Made by a program: the position numbers and the translations under genes. A stretch of DNA of 64,000 nt from Roseivivax sp. GX 12232 (GTDB taxonomy: Bacteria > Pseudomonadota > Alphaproteobacteria > Rhodobacterales > Rhodobacteraceae), in NCBI RefSeq assembly GCF_021272185.1, contig NZ_JAJSEC010000005.1, forward strand, positions 215,569 through 279,568. Reading direction: 5' to 3'. This document shows positions 8,471-16,929 of the stretch, in pieces (position 1 is the stretch's first letter; each line of letters opens with the position of its first letter). Below the pieces are notes generated by a model. It was not told the DNA's origin, ran no database searches, and worked only from the letters and a program-made list of their open reading frames with translations.

Positions 8471-9330
8471 TCCGCGGCCAGAGCCCGGTCGGTCGCGAGG
8501 CGCGGCACGCAGATGGGCCGGCCGGTCTCCGGGTCGGTCAGGATATTGGCGTCGAGGTCGAAGACCCGGGCGAGATTGCCGGAGGTGAAGACCTCGCGCA
8601 CCGGACCGTCGGCGACGACCACGCCATCCCGCATCATCACGAGGTGATCGGCGAAGGTCGCCGCCACGTTCAGCTCGTGCATGACCACGACCAGCGTGCG
8701 GCCGCTTCGATGTGCGATGTCGCGCAGGAGCTGCATGAGGTCGAACTGGACCTTGAGATCGAGAAAGGTGGTCGGCTCGTCGAGCAGCAGGATCTCGGTC
8801 TCCTGGGCCAGCACCATGGCGATCCAGCACCGCTGGCGCTGCCCCCCGGAGAGCTCGTCCACGCGCTGCGCGGCGAATTCGGTGACGCCCGCCGAGGCCA
8901 TGGCCGCCTCGACCGCCCGGGCATCGTCGCGCGACCACTGCCGCACGAGGGAATGATGCGGAAATCGCCCCTGCGCCACCAATTCGCGCACGGTCAGCCC
9001 TTCCGGTGCGACCGGCCCCTGCGGCAACAGCGCCAGCCGCTGCGCGACCCGGCGCGTCGGGATGTCCCGAAGGGGTGTGCCGTCGAGCAAAACGCTGCCT
9101 TCCCGCGGCTGGAGAAGCCGCGACAGCAGCTTCAGCAGGGTGGACTTTCCGCAGCCGTTCGGACCGACGAGGATGGTGACGGCCCCCTCCCGCGCCCGGA
9201 AATCGACCCCTTTCACGACATCGCCCCGCCCGTAGCCGCCCCGGATCCCCTGGGCGCTCAGGCGCGCCGGGCCCTGCGACAGCGCGACGGCTTTATCCGG
9301 CTCCGGAGGTGGGCCCTGGTCCTGCGACAT
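8467..9330 (-). CDS. Iron-siderophore ABC transporter ATP-binding protein (second system)
   Basis: This 287-aa ATPase is the first gene of the second importer operon. Walker A is VGPNGCGKST, the ABC signature LSGGQRQRCWIAMVLAQ, Walker B ILLLDEPTTFLD and the switch histidine lies in VVMHELN. I prefer the ATG at 9330 (MSQDQGPPPE), which has GGAGA at the right distance; a TTG at 9345 in the same frame is an alternative. The presumed promoter lies in the gene-free stretch to its right. Confidence 0.88.
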   Translation of the reverse strand: MSQDQGPPPEPDKAVALSQGPARLSAQGIRGGYGRGDVVKGVDFRAREGAVTILVGPNGCGKSTLLKLLSRLLQPREGSVLLDGTPLRDIPTRRVAQRLALLPQGPVAPEGLTVRELVAQGRFPHHSLVRQWSRDDARAVEAAMASAGVTEFAAQRVDELSGGQRQRCWIAMVLAQETEILLLDEPTTFLDLKVQFDLMQLLRDIAHRSGRTLVVVMHELNVAATFADHLVMMRDGVVVADGPVREVFTSGNLARVFDLDANILTDPETGRPICVPRLATDRALAAE

Positions 9331-9345
9331 GCGGTCTCCGATCAA

Positions 9346-9925
9346 GGGTCCTGGCCCGAGGCTTGCAGGTGCAAACTCGACCCCGGGGATTCCCTATTGA
9401 TTTACTCGGATATCGCAAGGAAGCGACCGCGAAGCAAGTGCTGCGGTCCCGCCTTCGCTGTCGCCGCGGCTTGCCGGAGGCGTGTTTCGGGACGCGCACG
9501 CACCCAGGCTCTCCTTCCGAGTGCGGCGCATTATTTGAATGATCGGAGGAGGTTCTGCCGGAGAGGCAGCGCCACCCGGTCTTATGGATTATGACACCCG
9601 CCTGGTCTTGCCCTCGTCCCTGGTCCGGGATTCATTCAACAATCCGGACAAGCGGTCTCACCCCGGAACCTGAACCGGATCAGGTGAGGCCCTCCGGTAG
9701 GCTGGCGGTTCGCGACGGTGCCTCGAACTGGAGGAATAAACGGGGCTCAGGTCAGCTGGCACGGCGTGAAATCCCCCGCTGAAACCGCGCCGCAAGGCCG
9801 GCTCTCTCCAAATGCGCGGTGATCGAGACCGACGCCGCCATCCTTTTGCCCGAGTTTCGCCCAAACCGGGTCATCCCTCGCGACGGTATTGGGGACCGGT
9901 CAAGATTCTGCCCCACCAGCATCGG
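9346..9925. other. Gene-free stretch with two RNA-like hairpins
   Basis: About 580 bases separate the second siderophore operon from the glycoside hydrolase-like gene. I see no supportable gene. Two adjacent stem-loops are visible: an imperfect CCGGGATT/AATCCGG pair at about 9624-9647, and GGTCTCACC/GGTGAGGCC at 9654-9691 enclosing two CCGG boxes. A segment looks superficially like part of a thiamine-pyrophosphate aptamer but lacks the rest of the consensus. Promoters for both flanking genes probably lie here. Confidence 0.5.
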
Positions 9926-9934
9926 ATGTCTAAT

Positions 9935-11668
9935 ATGACCGCGCTTCCCTTGCCGGCTTCCTTGGACGGCCATGCCGCAACCGGCGCGCATTTCGGCGCC
10001 AATATTCTTGCTCCCCGCGCCGCGATGACGGGCCCGGGCTCTTATGCGGAGGCCATCGAAGAGCTCGGCGTCAGCGCTCTGCGCTATCCGGGCGGCTCCC
10101 TGACCGAGGCCTATTTCGACATCGGCGACCCCGACGCGACCCTCGTCACCGACAACGAGACCGGCGAGGAGATCGACTTCATGCCGATCTCTGACCTGAT
10201 GGGCTACGCCGCGGCGACCGGACAGCCGGTCACCCTGGTCATCCCGACCCGCACCGCGCTGTCCGAGACCGAACTCGACGAGCTCGGCAATCGCCTGCCG
10301 GAGATCGACGAGGCGGAACTGCGCGATTTCGTGCGCGATACCGTGACCGGGGAATACGGGGATGCCACCATCGCCGCCTTCGAGATCGGCAACGAATACT
10401 GGGGGGCCGGGCGGATGAACTCGGCCGAATACGGCCGCCTGGCCGCCGAGATGACCGAGATCATCGACGACGAGCTCGCGCGCATCGCGGAGGAGACCGG
10501 AACGCCGGTCGACACCGACATCATCGTGCAGATGGGGCAGAACTACGATCACGCCGATCTCGAGGACGACTATGCCGGGCTTTCCAACGAGGAGATCCTC
10601 GCCGACCTCAACGAGACCTACGGGCTCGAGCTGACGGCCGAGGAGGCCGTCTCGAGCAGCGGCCGGATCAACTGGCAGCTCGTCAACAACGAGATCGTCA
10701 TCCAGGGGTTCGAGGATGCCGGCGCGCTGGAAGAGGTCGATGGGGTCACGGCCCACGTCTTCTCCAAGGCCCCGGAGATCGAGAACTCGCGCTACAACGA
10801 CATCACCCAGATCGAGAACACCTGGCACGAGGTCGACCCCGACCTCGAAATCCACGTCACCGAGTGGAACCAGAAATCCACGACCGAGGCGCTCGATCGC
10901 ACCGAGGACTACGGGCTCTACCAGGCGCACGAGATGCTCAACATGCTCGAGGTCTTCCTCGACACCGGCGTTGATGCCGCCCATGTCTGGCCTCTCATTC
11001 AGAACACCCGCAATGCCCTTTCGGGCGAGACCGAACACGACGACCCGACCGCACCGGGAGAGATGTTCGCGATGATGTCGGAAAGCCTTCCCGGCAAGAC
11101 CGCCATCGATTTCCTACCCGACGACAGGGAGACCGAATATCGCCTGGACGGGATCGACGTGCACGGCTTCACCGATGCCGAGGACATCGTCTTCTACATC
11201 GCCTCCACCAGCCGTGTCGAAACCCAGACCACCAAGATCGATATCTCCGGGCTGGTCGTCGACCAACAAGCCGTCAGCGCGCGCCAGCTCGGCGTCGCCG
11301 AAGGGGACGCTCCGGGGGACACCGACTCCCAAGCCCGCCTGGAACTCCTGCCGGAGGAAGAGGTGCTCGAAGATGGCGTGATCACCGCAACGCTGGCGCC
11401 AGGCGAGATCCTTGAGATCACCCTCTCCGGCGTCGAGCCCACCGAAGACTTCGCGCCGGTCATGGCCGCCGCCGGCGCTTCGGAAGACCCCTCGCTCTTT
11501 GAGGAACTGATGATTGACGATCCCGCCCCTGCCGAAGTGGTCGAGACAGACCACGGGAGTTCTGAGGGTGGCGATGGCGGCGGCGATGGCGGCGAGGACG
11601 GGGCCGATATGGACATCTTCCTCGGCCTCCTTCCGCTCCTGGTTCTCGGTGGCATCGTGGGGTTCTGA
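9935..11668 (+). CDS. Clan-A glycoside hydrolase-like secreted protein with Gly/Asp linker and hydrophobic tail
   Basis: The 577-aa protein resembles alpha-L-arabinofuranosidase-type clan-A glycoside hydrolases. It has a candidate acid/base Glu at about residue 154 in FEIGNEYWG and a candidate nucleophile Glu at about 310 in IHVTEWNQK, on a fold rich in YPGGSLTEAYFDI-like motifs. There is no classical signal peptide, as is common in type I secreted proteins of this group. The C-terminus is unusual: a Gly/Asp-rich linker (about 540-558) is followed by the hydrophobic segment MDIFLGLLPLLVLGGIVGF at the very end. I start at ATG 9935 (MTALPLP); ATG 9926 is an alternative and the open frame to 9812 reads as noncoding. 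Substrate is not predictable from sequence alone. A hairpin at 11765 lies downstream. Confidence 0.75.
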   Translation: MTALPLPASLDGHAATGAHFGANILAPRAAMTGPGSYAEAIEELGVSALRYPGGSLTEAYFDIGDPDATLVTDNETGEEIDFMPISDLMGYAAATGQPVTLVIPTRTALSETELDELGNRLPEIDEAELRDFVRDTVTGEYGDATIAAFEIGNEYWGAGRMNSAEYGRLAAEMTEIIDDELARIAEETGTPVDTDIIVQMGQNYDHADLEDDYAGLSNEEILADLNETYGLELTAEEAVSSSGRINWQLVNNEIVIQGFEDAGALEEVDGVTAHVFSKAPEIENSRYNDITQIENTWHEVDPDLEIHVTEWNQKSTTEALDRTEDYGLYQAHEMLNMLEVFLDTGVDAAHVWPLIQNTRNALSGETEHDDPTAPGEMFAMMSESLPGKTAIDFLPDDRETEYRLDGIDVHGFTDAEDIVFYIASTSRVETQTTKIDISGLVVDQQAVSARQLGVAEGDAPGDTDSQARLELLPEEEVLEDGVITATLAPGEILEITLSGVEPTEDFAPVMAAAGASEDPSLFEELMIDDPAPAEVVETDHGSSEGGDGGGDGGEDGADMDIFLGLLPLLVLGGIVGF

Positions 11669-11764
11669 GACGCCTCTCTTGGGCCAAGGCACTCAGATTT
11701 GATGCTGGTTGGATCTGCCCCAAGCGTCTCGACGGGCCGACCATGAGGAATCTGGGGCGAGGCC

Positions 11765-11792
11765 CGTGCGGCGGCCTCGACGCCGCCGCACG
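11765..11792. terminator. Hairpin between convergent genes
   Basis: CGTGCGGCGGC and GCCGCCGCACG form a perfect 11-bp stem with a 6-base loop. It lies nine bases beyond the stop of the minus-strand gene at 11801 and about 97 bases beyond the stop of the hydrolase gene. There is no clear U-tract, so terminator function is inferred from position. Confidence 0.5.
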
Positions 11793-11800
11793 AATGCGCC

Positions 11801-12229
11801 CTACATGAGGCTCACCAGCAGGCGCTCTGCGCGCAGCAAGTCGCGCGCCTCTTGGCGCAGCTCGATCAGGGCCTCGAGCCGCTCGAAAAGCGCCGCCAGC
11901 GCGTGACCGTGGTCGGTGAGGATAGGAATCTCGCGGACGGTGCCGACATCGCCGAAGTCCGGGTCGAAATAGCCGTCGAAATAGGTCTCGGTGTCGATCG
12001 TCTCTTCGACGAGAGCACTCTGCAGGCGCCGCCGCAGCTCGGCCAGACTGCCATCGAGGTCTGATCGCAGGAGGTCTCCCGTCTCAAGACCGGAGATGCA
12101 GCGACGAACAGCGTGAGCGTCGCTGGCCCTGCTGCCAACATAGGTGGCCTGAAGGCCCTCGGAGAGGGCCCGGGCGTCGCCACAGGCCGCCACAAGGAGG
12201 TCCTCGAGGGATGTGTTGATCTGGTTCAT
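11801..12229 (-). CDS. Hypothetical acidic helical protein
   Basis: A 142-aa soluble protein with no family I recognise. It is largely helical by composition, with an acidic middle (TETYFDGYFDPDFGDVGTV) and a C-terminal leucine-rich helix (ALFERLEALIELRQEARDLL) that could form a coiled coil. The ATG at 12229 is preceded by AAAGGA, which decides the start. It opens an accessory region containing recombinases and other small unknown genes. Confidence 0.6.
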   Translation of the reverse strand: MNQINTSLEDLLVAACGDARALSEGLQATYVGSRASDAHAVRRCISGLETGDLLRSDLDGSLAELRRRLQSALVEETIDTETYFDGYFDPDFGDVGTVREIPILTDHGHALAALFERLEALIELRQEARDLLRAERLLVSLM

Positions 12230-12327
12230 GATCGGTCCTTTCCTGGACAAGATCGACGCCATGCCGAACTTTCAGGACCGCGATGAAGCGACCCGTCGAT
12301 CATTCCTGAGGCCGGTCCAGTGCCCCA

Positions 12328-12366
12328 GTAGGGCGCAACCGGCCTTGCCGGGCGGTCGCGCCCTAC
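12328..12366 (-). terminator. Possible terminator hairpin
   Basis: GTAGGGCGC (12328-12336) pairs with GCGCCCTAC (12358-12366) around a 21-base loop. It begins at the stop codon of the minus-strand gene at 12363. No clear U-tract is present. Confidence 0.35.
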
Positions 12367-12746
12367 CCCCTTATCCTTGGGTCTTTTTTGCGCGCGCCTG
12401 ACGCCGAGCTCGCATAGCTCTGCAGAACACCCCGCATCCGCATCATCATCTGCAGACGTTCATGCATCGATGTCGGGCGCACCGGCTCGAAATCGTAGAC
12501 ATCGCACCCAGGGTACGCAGCGACCGGCACGCCCAACCGCCCCAGCAAGACGCCCGCGCGCGTTCGGAGCGACCGCCGCCTGTCCCGGTCATTGTCGACA
12601 CCAAGAAGGTCGATGAATGCGACTTGGTAACCGGGGCCATAGTGGGCTTGACCGATCAGCCGCAAATGCGGGAGATCCGGGTTCTCTTCGCGCAGCAACA
12701 GCTCGACACAGCCGAGCCAGTAGCCGTGATCTTCGATCCCATCCAT
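12363..12746 (-). CDS. Hypothetical protein
   Basis: A 127-aa protein of unknown function beginning MDGIEDHGYWLG. The start at 12746 is supported by GAAGGAAAT just upstream; the frame is open to 12944 but the extension looks noncoding. The sequence has aromatic and acidic residues in the N-terminal half (GPGYQVAFIDLLGVDNDRD) and a methionine-rich helix near the C-terminus (LQMMMRMRGVLQ). It is followed by the 142-aa unknown gene on the same strand, about 130 bases away. Confidence 0.5.
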   Translation of the reverse strand: MDGIEDHGYWLGCVELLLREENPDLPHLRLIGQAHYGPGYQVAFIDLLGVDNDRDRRRSLRTRAGVLLGRLGVPVAAYPGCDVYDFEPVRPTSMHERLQMMMRMRGVLQSYASSASGARKKDPRIRG

Positions 12747-13175
12747 GGCATTTCCTTCGCCAGCCTCTTGATAGGCAGGATGTTGGCCGGCAGAGGCCGC
12801 GACGAAACAGAAAACCCGTGCATTCGGAAATCGGACCTCGAGCTGCCTGTGTTGATGAGATCCTCTCCCGTGAGTGGCTCCAAGTCGAACCGGGAGGATC
12901 GTTGCACGTAATGGCGGGTGTCCCGGTGCTCGAGACGCTCTCATGGCTGGGCACGAGCAGCCGTCAAGACGAGATCAATGACCTGCAGCGGCAACCGCCC
13001 TCAAGGTCCAGCAGATGATGGCGATCCTATTCGGCGAGAACGACGATGAGGACGCCCAATAGGGCACCGCCGGCAAGAGCGGCATCAGCCAAGCTGAAGC
13101 CCCATCGCCCTTGGAGAATAGGCGGAGCCACGATGTCGCGATATCATAGCCCAGAGACCATTCAGGCAGACCGCC
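12747..13175. other. Gene-free stretch in accessory region
   Basis: About 430 bases without a supportable gene. A short plus-strand frame ending at a TAG near 13062 reads TALKVQQMMAILFGENDDED before the stop and looks like the tail of a real protein, but it is closed by a TGA about 27 codons upstream and has no start. It may be a gene remnant. Confidence 0.4.
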
Positions 13176-13421
13176 ATGACAGGCTCCAGAAAACCTAACC
13201 CTGCCCGCATCGCCGCAGCCTCACAGGCGAAGATCGATCCAGCAGAGCTACCGGATGGCGAAGATACGGTCAGGGTAAACGAGTTCACCAGGTTGATGGG
13301 TGAGCCCGGCGAAAAGGAGGAGGCCTTCTTCGCGCGGCGCCGCCAGCTCGGGCTCGGCGTAGGTCTCGATGCGAACGGCGAACTCGTCTGGGCCTCTGAT
13401 GAGGGCGAGGACGAGGATTAG
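13176..13421 (+). CDS. Small hypothetical protein
   Basis: An 81-aa hydrophilic protein with an acidic tail (ASDEGEDED). It is convergent with the recombinase gene at 13439 and only 17 bases separate the two stop codons. No domain is recognised and no strong ribosome-binding site stands out. It may be cargo or an accessory factor of the recombinase module. Confidence 0.4.
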   Translation: MTGSRKPNPARIAAASQAKIDPAELPDGEDTVRVNEFTRLMGEPGEKEEAFFARRRQLGLGVGLDANGELVWASDEGEDED

Positions 13422-13438
13422 CGGGGTCCGTCGGCTAC

Positions 13439-14818
13439 TCACAGGCCGAATTTTGCGGCGATATCGTTGAGTTCCTGCCCGGCTGCGGCGAGCGCCGCCT
13501 GCTTTGCCCTGTCGCCGGTGTATTTCTTGCGTGCCTGTCGCGACGTGTGATCGTTGAGCAGCATCCCGGCCAGGGTCGCCTCTTCACTGATCGCAAAGAC
13601 CACGTCGTAGACGATGGAGCGGCAGATGTGAGCCCCTGTCCCGAACTCGGACGACCAGACCTGCGAGACATAGTTCGCAGAGACGAACGAGCCATCGGGG
13701 TGTTGGAAGAGCGGCCATTCCTGCTCTTCCGCCGCGGCGCGCAGGGCATCGAGGTATCTCGGGTCATCATCCTGCAGCAGCCTTGCATCGACGAAATGCT
13801 GGACGTCGGGATGCACCGAGCCCGGGTAGGTCTCGCGCCCGAGTCGGTGGCGTGTCTTGCGCAGTTTGTAGTCGCGCAGGCGGTAGCGACCCTCGGTCCA
13901 GACCAGATCCCTGCCGAACCGCAGATCGTGCCATTCCCGCCGGAGCGGTGTAAGCGGCGGCACCGCGATGGCGAGGGCCCGGTTGCGCTGGATGAGGCGC
14001 TGCGCGGGGTTGGGGTACCGCGCAACCGCGTCCAGGATCGCCTGAGCCCGAGGATGAATGGTCGTGATGTCGATCGCGGCAAGCGCGGCAAATTTCCGAG
14101 ATGTCTCTTCGGCTTCCCGCTCCCGCAGTTTCCGGAGCAACCGGCCCATCTCTTTGGAAAGGCGCTTCGGATAGGCACGGGAGAAGCGGAGGAAATCCCG
14201 GAGATCGCTCATCGTCGCAACGACGGTCGCCAAGCTGAGGGGTGACCCTCTGTTGGAGATCCGTGTCGTCTCGTAGGTGTAGAAGTCTCTCAGCGACGGG
14301 ATGTCGAAGTCGAGGGCTGACCCTGCCTGCTGGAGGAACCACCCGTACTGGCAGATCTTGCGTGTCATGCGTTCGTAGATATCCGGCGCCAGCTTGATCT
14401 CGCCGTCGTCGATCCGATCTCGGATGTGGGCCAGATGATGGCGCCAGTCGTCCGGGAGATCCTCGAGGTGGAGCGAGATCGACCGGGTGTACTTGCGGCG
14501 GGTCTCTCGAGGGACACCCCTGAAATCCTCGCAGGCGGAGAGCGCGTTCTGCGCCTTCCTCAGGACGTCCAGCGGGGCAGCGTCTGGCCCGTCGGTGTTC
14601 TCCATCGCGGTGATCGCGAGCGCGAGAGATGCCGCGCCCTCGTTTAAGCGCGCCCAGACCTGGCAGTCGCTTTGCCCGAGGTTCGTGCAACCATGTTCGG
14701 TCATGAACTCGATCAGGCTGTCGAGCGCCTGCAACTCTGCCAGCGGCATGGCGAGCAGGACAGGAGAGGTCGCATGCGGTTGCCATTGTGGCTTCGCGAG
14801 GATCACGTGGCGGGTCAT
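13439..14818 (-). CDS. Tyrosine recombinase (site-specific integrase)
   Basis: This 459-aa protein has the C-terminal catalytic pattern of tyrosine recombinases: H397-x-x-R400 (GAHICRSIV), a further His at 424 (LLNDHTSRQ) and the candidate nucleophile Tyr433 (ARKKYTG). A probable first catalytic Arg lies in PPLTPLR, with a Lys in YKLRKTRH. The ATG at 14818 overlaps the stop of the upstream recombinase gene (ATGA), so the two are translationally coupled. The open frame continues further upstream inside that gene but is not needed. With the 611-aa recombinase it forms a two-recombinase module. Confidence 0.82.
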   Translation of the reverse strand: MTRHVILAKPQWQPHATSPVLLAMPLAELQALDSLIEFMTEHGCTNLGQSDCQVWARLNEGAASLALAITAMENTDGPDAAPLDVLRKAQNALSACEDFRGVPRETRRKYTRSISLHLEDLPDDWRHHLAHIRDRIDDGEIKLAPDIYERMTRKICQYGWFLQQAGSALDFDIPSLRDFYTYETTRISNRGSPLSLATVVATMSDLRDFLRFSRAYPKRLSKEMGRLLRKLREREAEETSRKFAALAAIDITTIHPRAQAILDAVARYPNPAQRLIQRNRALAIAVPPLTPLRREWHDLRFGRDLVWTEGRYRLRDYKLRKTRHRLGRETYPGSVHPDVQHFVDARLLQDDDPRYLDALRAAAEEQEWPLFQHPDGSFVSANYVSQVWSSEFGTGAHICRSIVYDVVFAISEEATLAGMLLNDHTSRQARKKYTGDRAKQAALAAAGQELNDIAAKFGL

Positions 14819-16650
14819 AGTCCGGACATGGCCTCCGCGAGGAGGTCCTGCACCTCCTCGAGCTTCTGACGCTTGTCGATCCACCCATAATAGGTGTCGA
14901 GCACTCCGACCGAACAGCCAAGGTAGGCGGCGGCCCTGCCCCGGTTGCTCCAGGACCGCGCGAGCAGCAGGGTTGCGAAACCGTGGCGGAAGTTGTGCGG
15001 GAACATCGGCAGGCCGATCTCCGCGCTGCTCCGGATCATCCAATTATAGAACGTGGCTCCGCCGAGTGGACGCGCCGATTTCTCTGCGACGAACAGATGC
15101 GTGGCTCTTGCGAATTTTTCCTTTTCACAGAACTCCGGGTTGGCGTAGTCGAAAAGAGGTCGAGCAGTTGTCAGATACCAGTCGAGCACCTCGTAGCCGC
15201 AATACTTGTCGTCCCGGACGTGGATCGGTGGCATTTCAACATACCCGCCTTTCATGTCTTTCCGTGCGAGCCGCAGCTCGAATAGCTTCTTGCCGCCCGA
15301 TGTCTTGCGGAAGAAATTCTGTTGGGCGCCCTCGCATTGCGCGGCCAGAGCACTGCCTTTGCGCAGGCCGGCGCCGCGGATCTCAAGAGTAGAAAAGGCG
15401 GCACAGGTCGCGAGGCGGCGCGCGGTGCGGAGTTTCTCCTTCGGAATTGGTTTGTCTGTCGCGAGGATGTCCTGAGCCCGTTCCTGGTAGAGCACATGCT
15501 GGCGCAGGAAAGTGCGCACATCGCTGGGATTGTGGATCAGGCGCTCGCAGAATTCCTGGTTTTTCGGCGACATCTTTTCCCCAGCAGCATGGCCCTCCTT
15601 CAGAGCCGGGTTCTTTTTCAGAGACCGGCGCCATCCCTTCATCTTGAAACCGTTCGCCTCGCCGATCTGCGCGACAATGCGCACGTAATCAGCCGCGGTC
15701 CGGAGGCTGAACCCTGCGTCTGTCTCCGCCCGGTCGATCAGGGATCGAATGGCCTCGATCCGGTTCTTTTTCTTGAAAAGCGGGCTGAGGCTATCCAGGG
15801 ACGCCAGATCCACCTGCCCGCTCTCCTTTGCGGCCCGGGCAAGGGTCACAAAGGCGGCGTGGTAGGTCTGGGCTGTCTGCTCGTTGAAATTCTCGGTGCA
15901 GCTCTCGGAAACATCATCATAGGTGCTGTGATCGAAGCGCGCGACCTTGACCATTTCCGCGATCTTCCTGCGGATCTCCTTGGGAACGACACTGCGGGAC
16001 GGCGGCAGGAGATAGGCCGTATCGTAATCACTCGGCAGATGACCCGCGATCTGCGGAAAGCGCTTGAGCCGATCAAGCGCCTTGAGTGCGGTCATGGAGC
16101 TGCCGCGCTCGTGGACCGGCAGGGCCTCCAAGAAAGCCGGAACCTGATCCGGTGTCAGATCGAGCGGGTCGAGTTCGGCCGTCCGCGCCCGATCGGAAAG
16201 GGATCGGATCGCGCCGAAGGTCCCGGGATGCACCGGCCCGTGATCTTTCGACAGGCTTTCAAGCAGCGAAAGGAATGGGGTCCAGGCATCAACCCGCGCC
16301 CGCACGGCCTTCTGGGCCTCGACCAGGCCCAGCGTGGTCCGGATCCGGCGGTGAACCACCTCTCGCCACTTGGCATAGGCTGTCCTGCTCGACCAGAAAG
16401 CCCGCGCAGCGCCAGGCAGGGGCTGGGCACCAAGAATTTTCGGGTGCGGAAAATTCGCCTCGAACCACGTCACGAGATCCACGCCGGCGCCATCGAGGGC
16501 CGACAGGGGCGCAGAGAAGTATTCGCCCAGGCGCGCGACGCGTGTGCGCTCTGTGCCTTCCGGGGTTTCGTCGAAGACGGTCTGCATCGTGTTGGGCGAT
16601 GGCACTGCCGCGGCCATCGCGGCTTTAGAGGCGGTGGAGAAAACTCCCAT
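14815..16650 (-). CDS. Large tyrosine recombinase
   Basis: This 611-aa protein ends in a tyrosine-recombinase core: H552-N-F-R555 in FPHNFRHGF, then LGCSVGVLDTYYGWID with candidate nucleophile Tyr587 or Tyr588. The usual Gly-His of the second histidine position is Gly-Cys here. A likely first Arg is in LEIRGAGLRKG. The N-terminal 350 residues are helical and not recognisable. The ATG at 16650 follows AAGGAA and is preferred; the frame is open to 16896. It lies between the repeat-domain protein gene at 16930 and the coupled second recombinase at 14818. Confidence 0.8.
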   Translation of the reverse strand: MGVFSTASKAAMAAAVPSPNTMQTVFDETPEGTERTRVARLGEYFSAPLSALDGAGVDLVTWFEANFPHPKILGAQPLPGAARAFWSSRTAYAKWREVVHRRIRTTLGLVEAQKAVRARVDAWTPFLSLLESLSKDHGPVHPGTFGAIRSLSDRARTAELDPLDLTPDQVPAFLEALPVHERGSSMTALKALDRLKRFPQIAGHLPSDYDTAYLLPPSRSVVPKEIRRKIAEMVKVARFDHSTYDDVSESCTENFNEQTAQTYHAAFVTLARAAKESGQVDLASLDSLSPLFKKKNRIEAIRSLIDRAETDAGFSLRTAADYVRIVAQIGEANGFKMKGWRRSLKKNPALKEGHAAGEKMSPKNQEFCERLIHNPSDVRTFLRQHVLYQERAQDILATDKPIPKEKLRTARRLATCAAFSTLEIRGAGLRKGSALAAQCEGAQQNFFRKTSGGKKLFELRLARKDMKGGYVEMPPIHVRDDKYCGYEVLDWYLTTARPLFDYANPEFCEKEKFARATHLFVAEKSARPLGGATFYNWMIRSSAEIGLPMFPHNFRHGFATLLLARSWSNRGRAAAYLGCSVGVLDTYYGWIDKRQKLEEVQDLLAEAMSGL

Positions 16651-16929
16651 TCGATGTTCCTTGCTGTCTGGAGAGGTGCCGCCCTCGCGGTCGGCCGTGA
16701 TCATTGGTGTCAGTCGGCGTCGGGTTCGGAGCCCGGGCCGCGCCAAGGCAGGATGCGAACCGACAGGGCAGTCATGGCCGAAGGGATCATCGGGTGCGGC
16801 GGCGGCGTCGAAGTCGTGGCGACCATTGGAAATCCTTTCGTCCGGCTTGTTAGGGAGATTGGTCGCGTCGCGTGCATCCGAAGGGAAAATGTGCACTCGA
16901 GGCGAAATTTATGACGACTTAGCGGTGCC

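Noticed and set aside
9640..9700. Possible thiamine-pyrophosphate riboswitch
   Set aside because: Only AACCTGAACCGGAT-like text matches; the CTGAGA element and the final helix are absent, and no thiamine gene is nearby.
12982..13062. Short coding-like tail
   Set aside because: No start codon and an upstream stop; retained only as a possible remnant.
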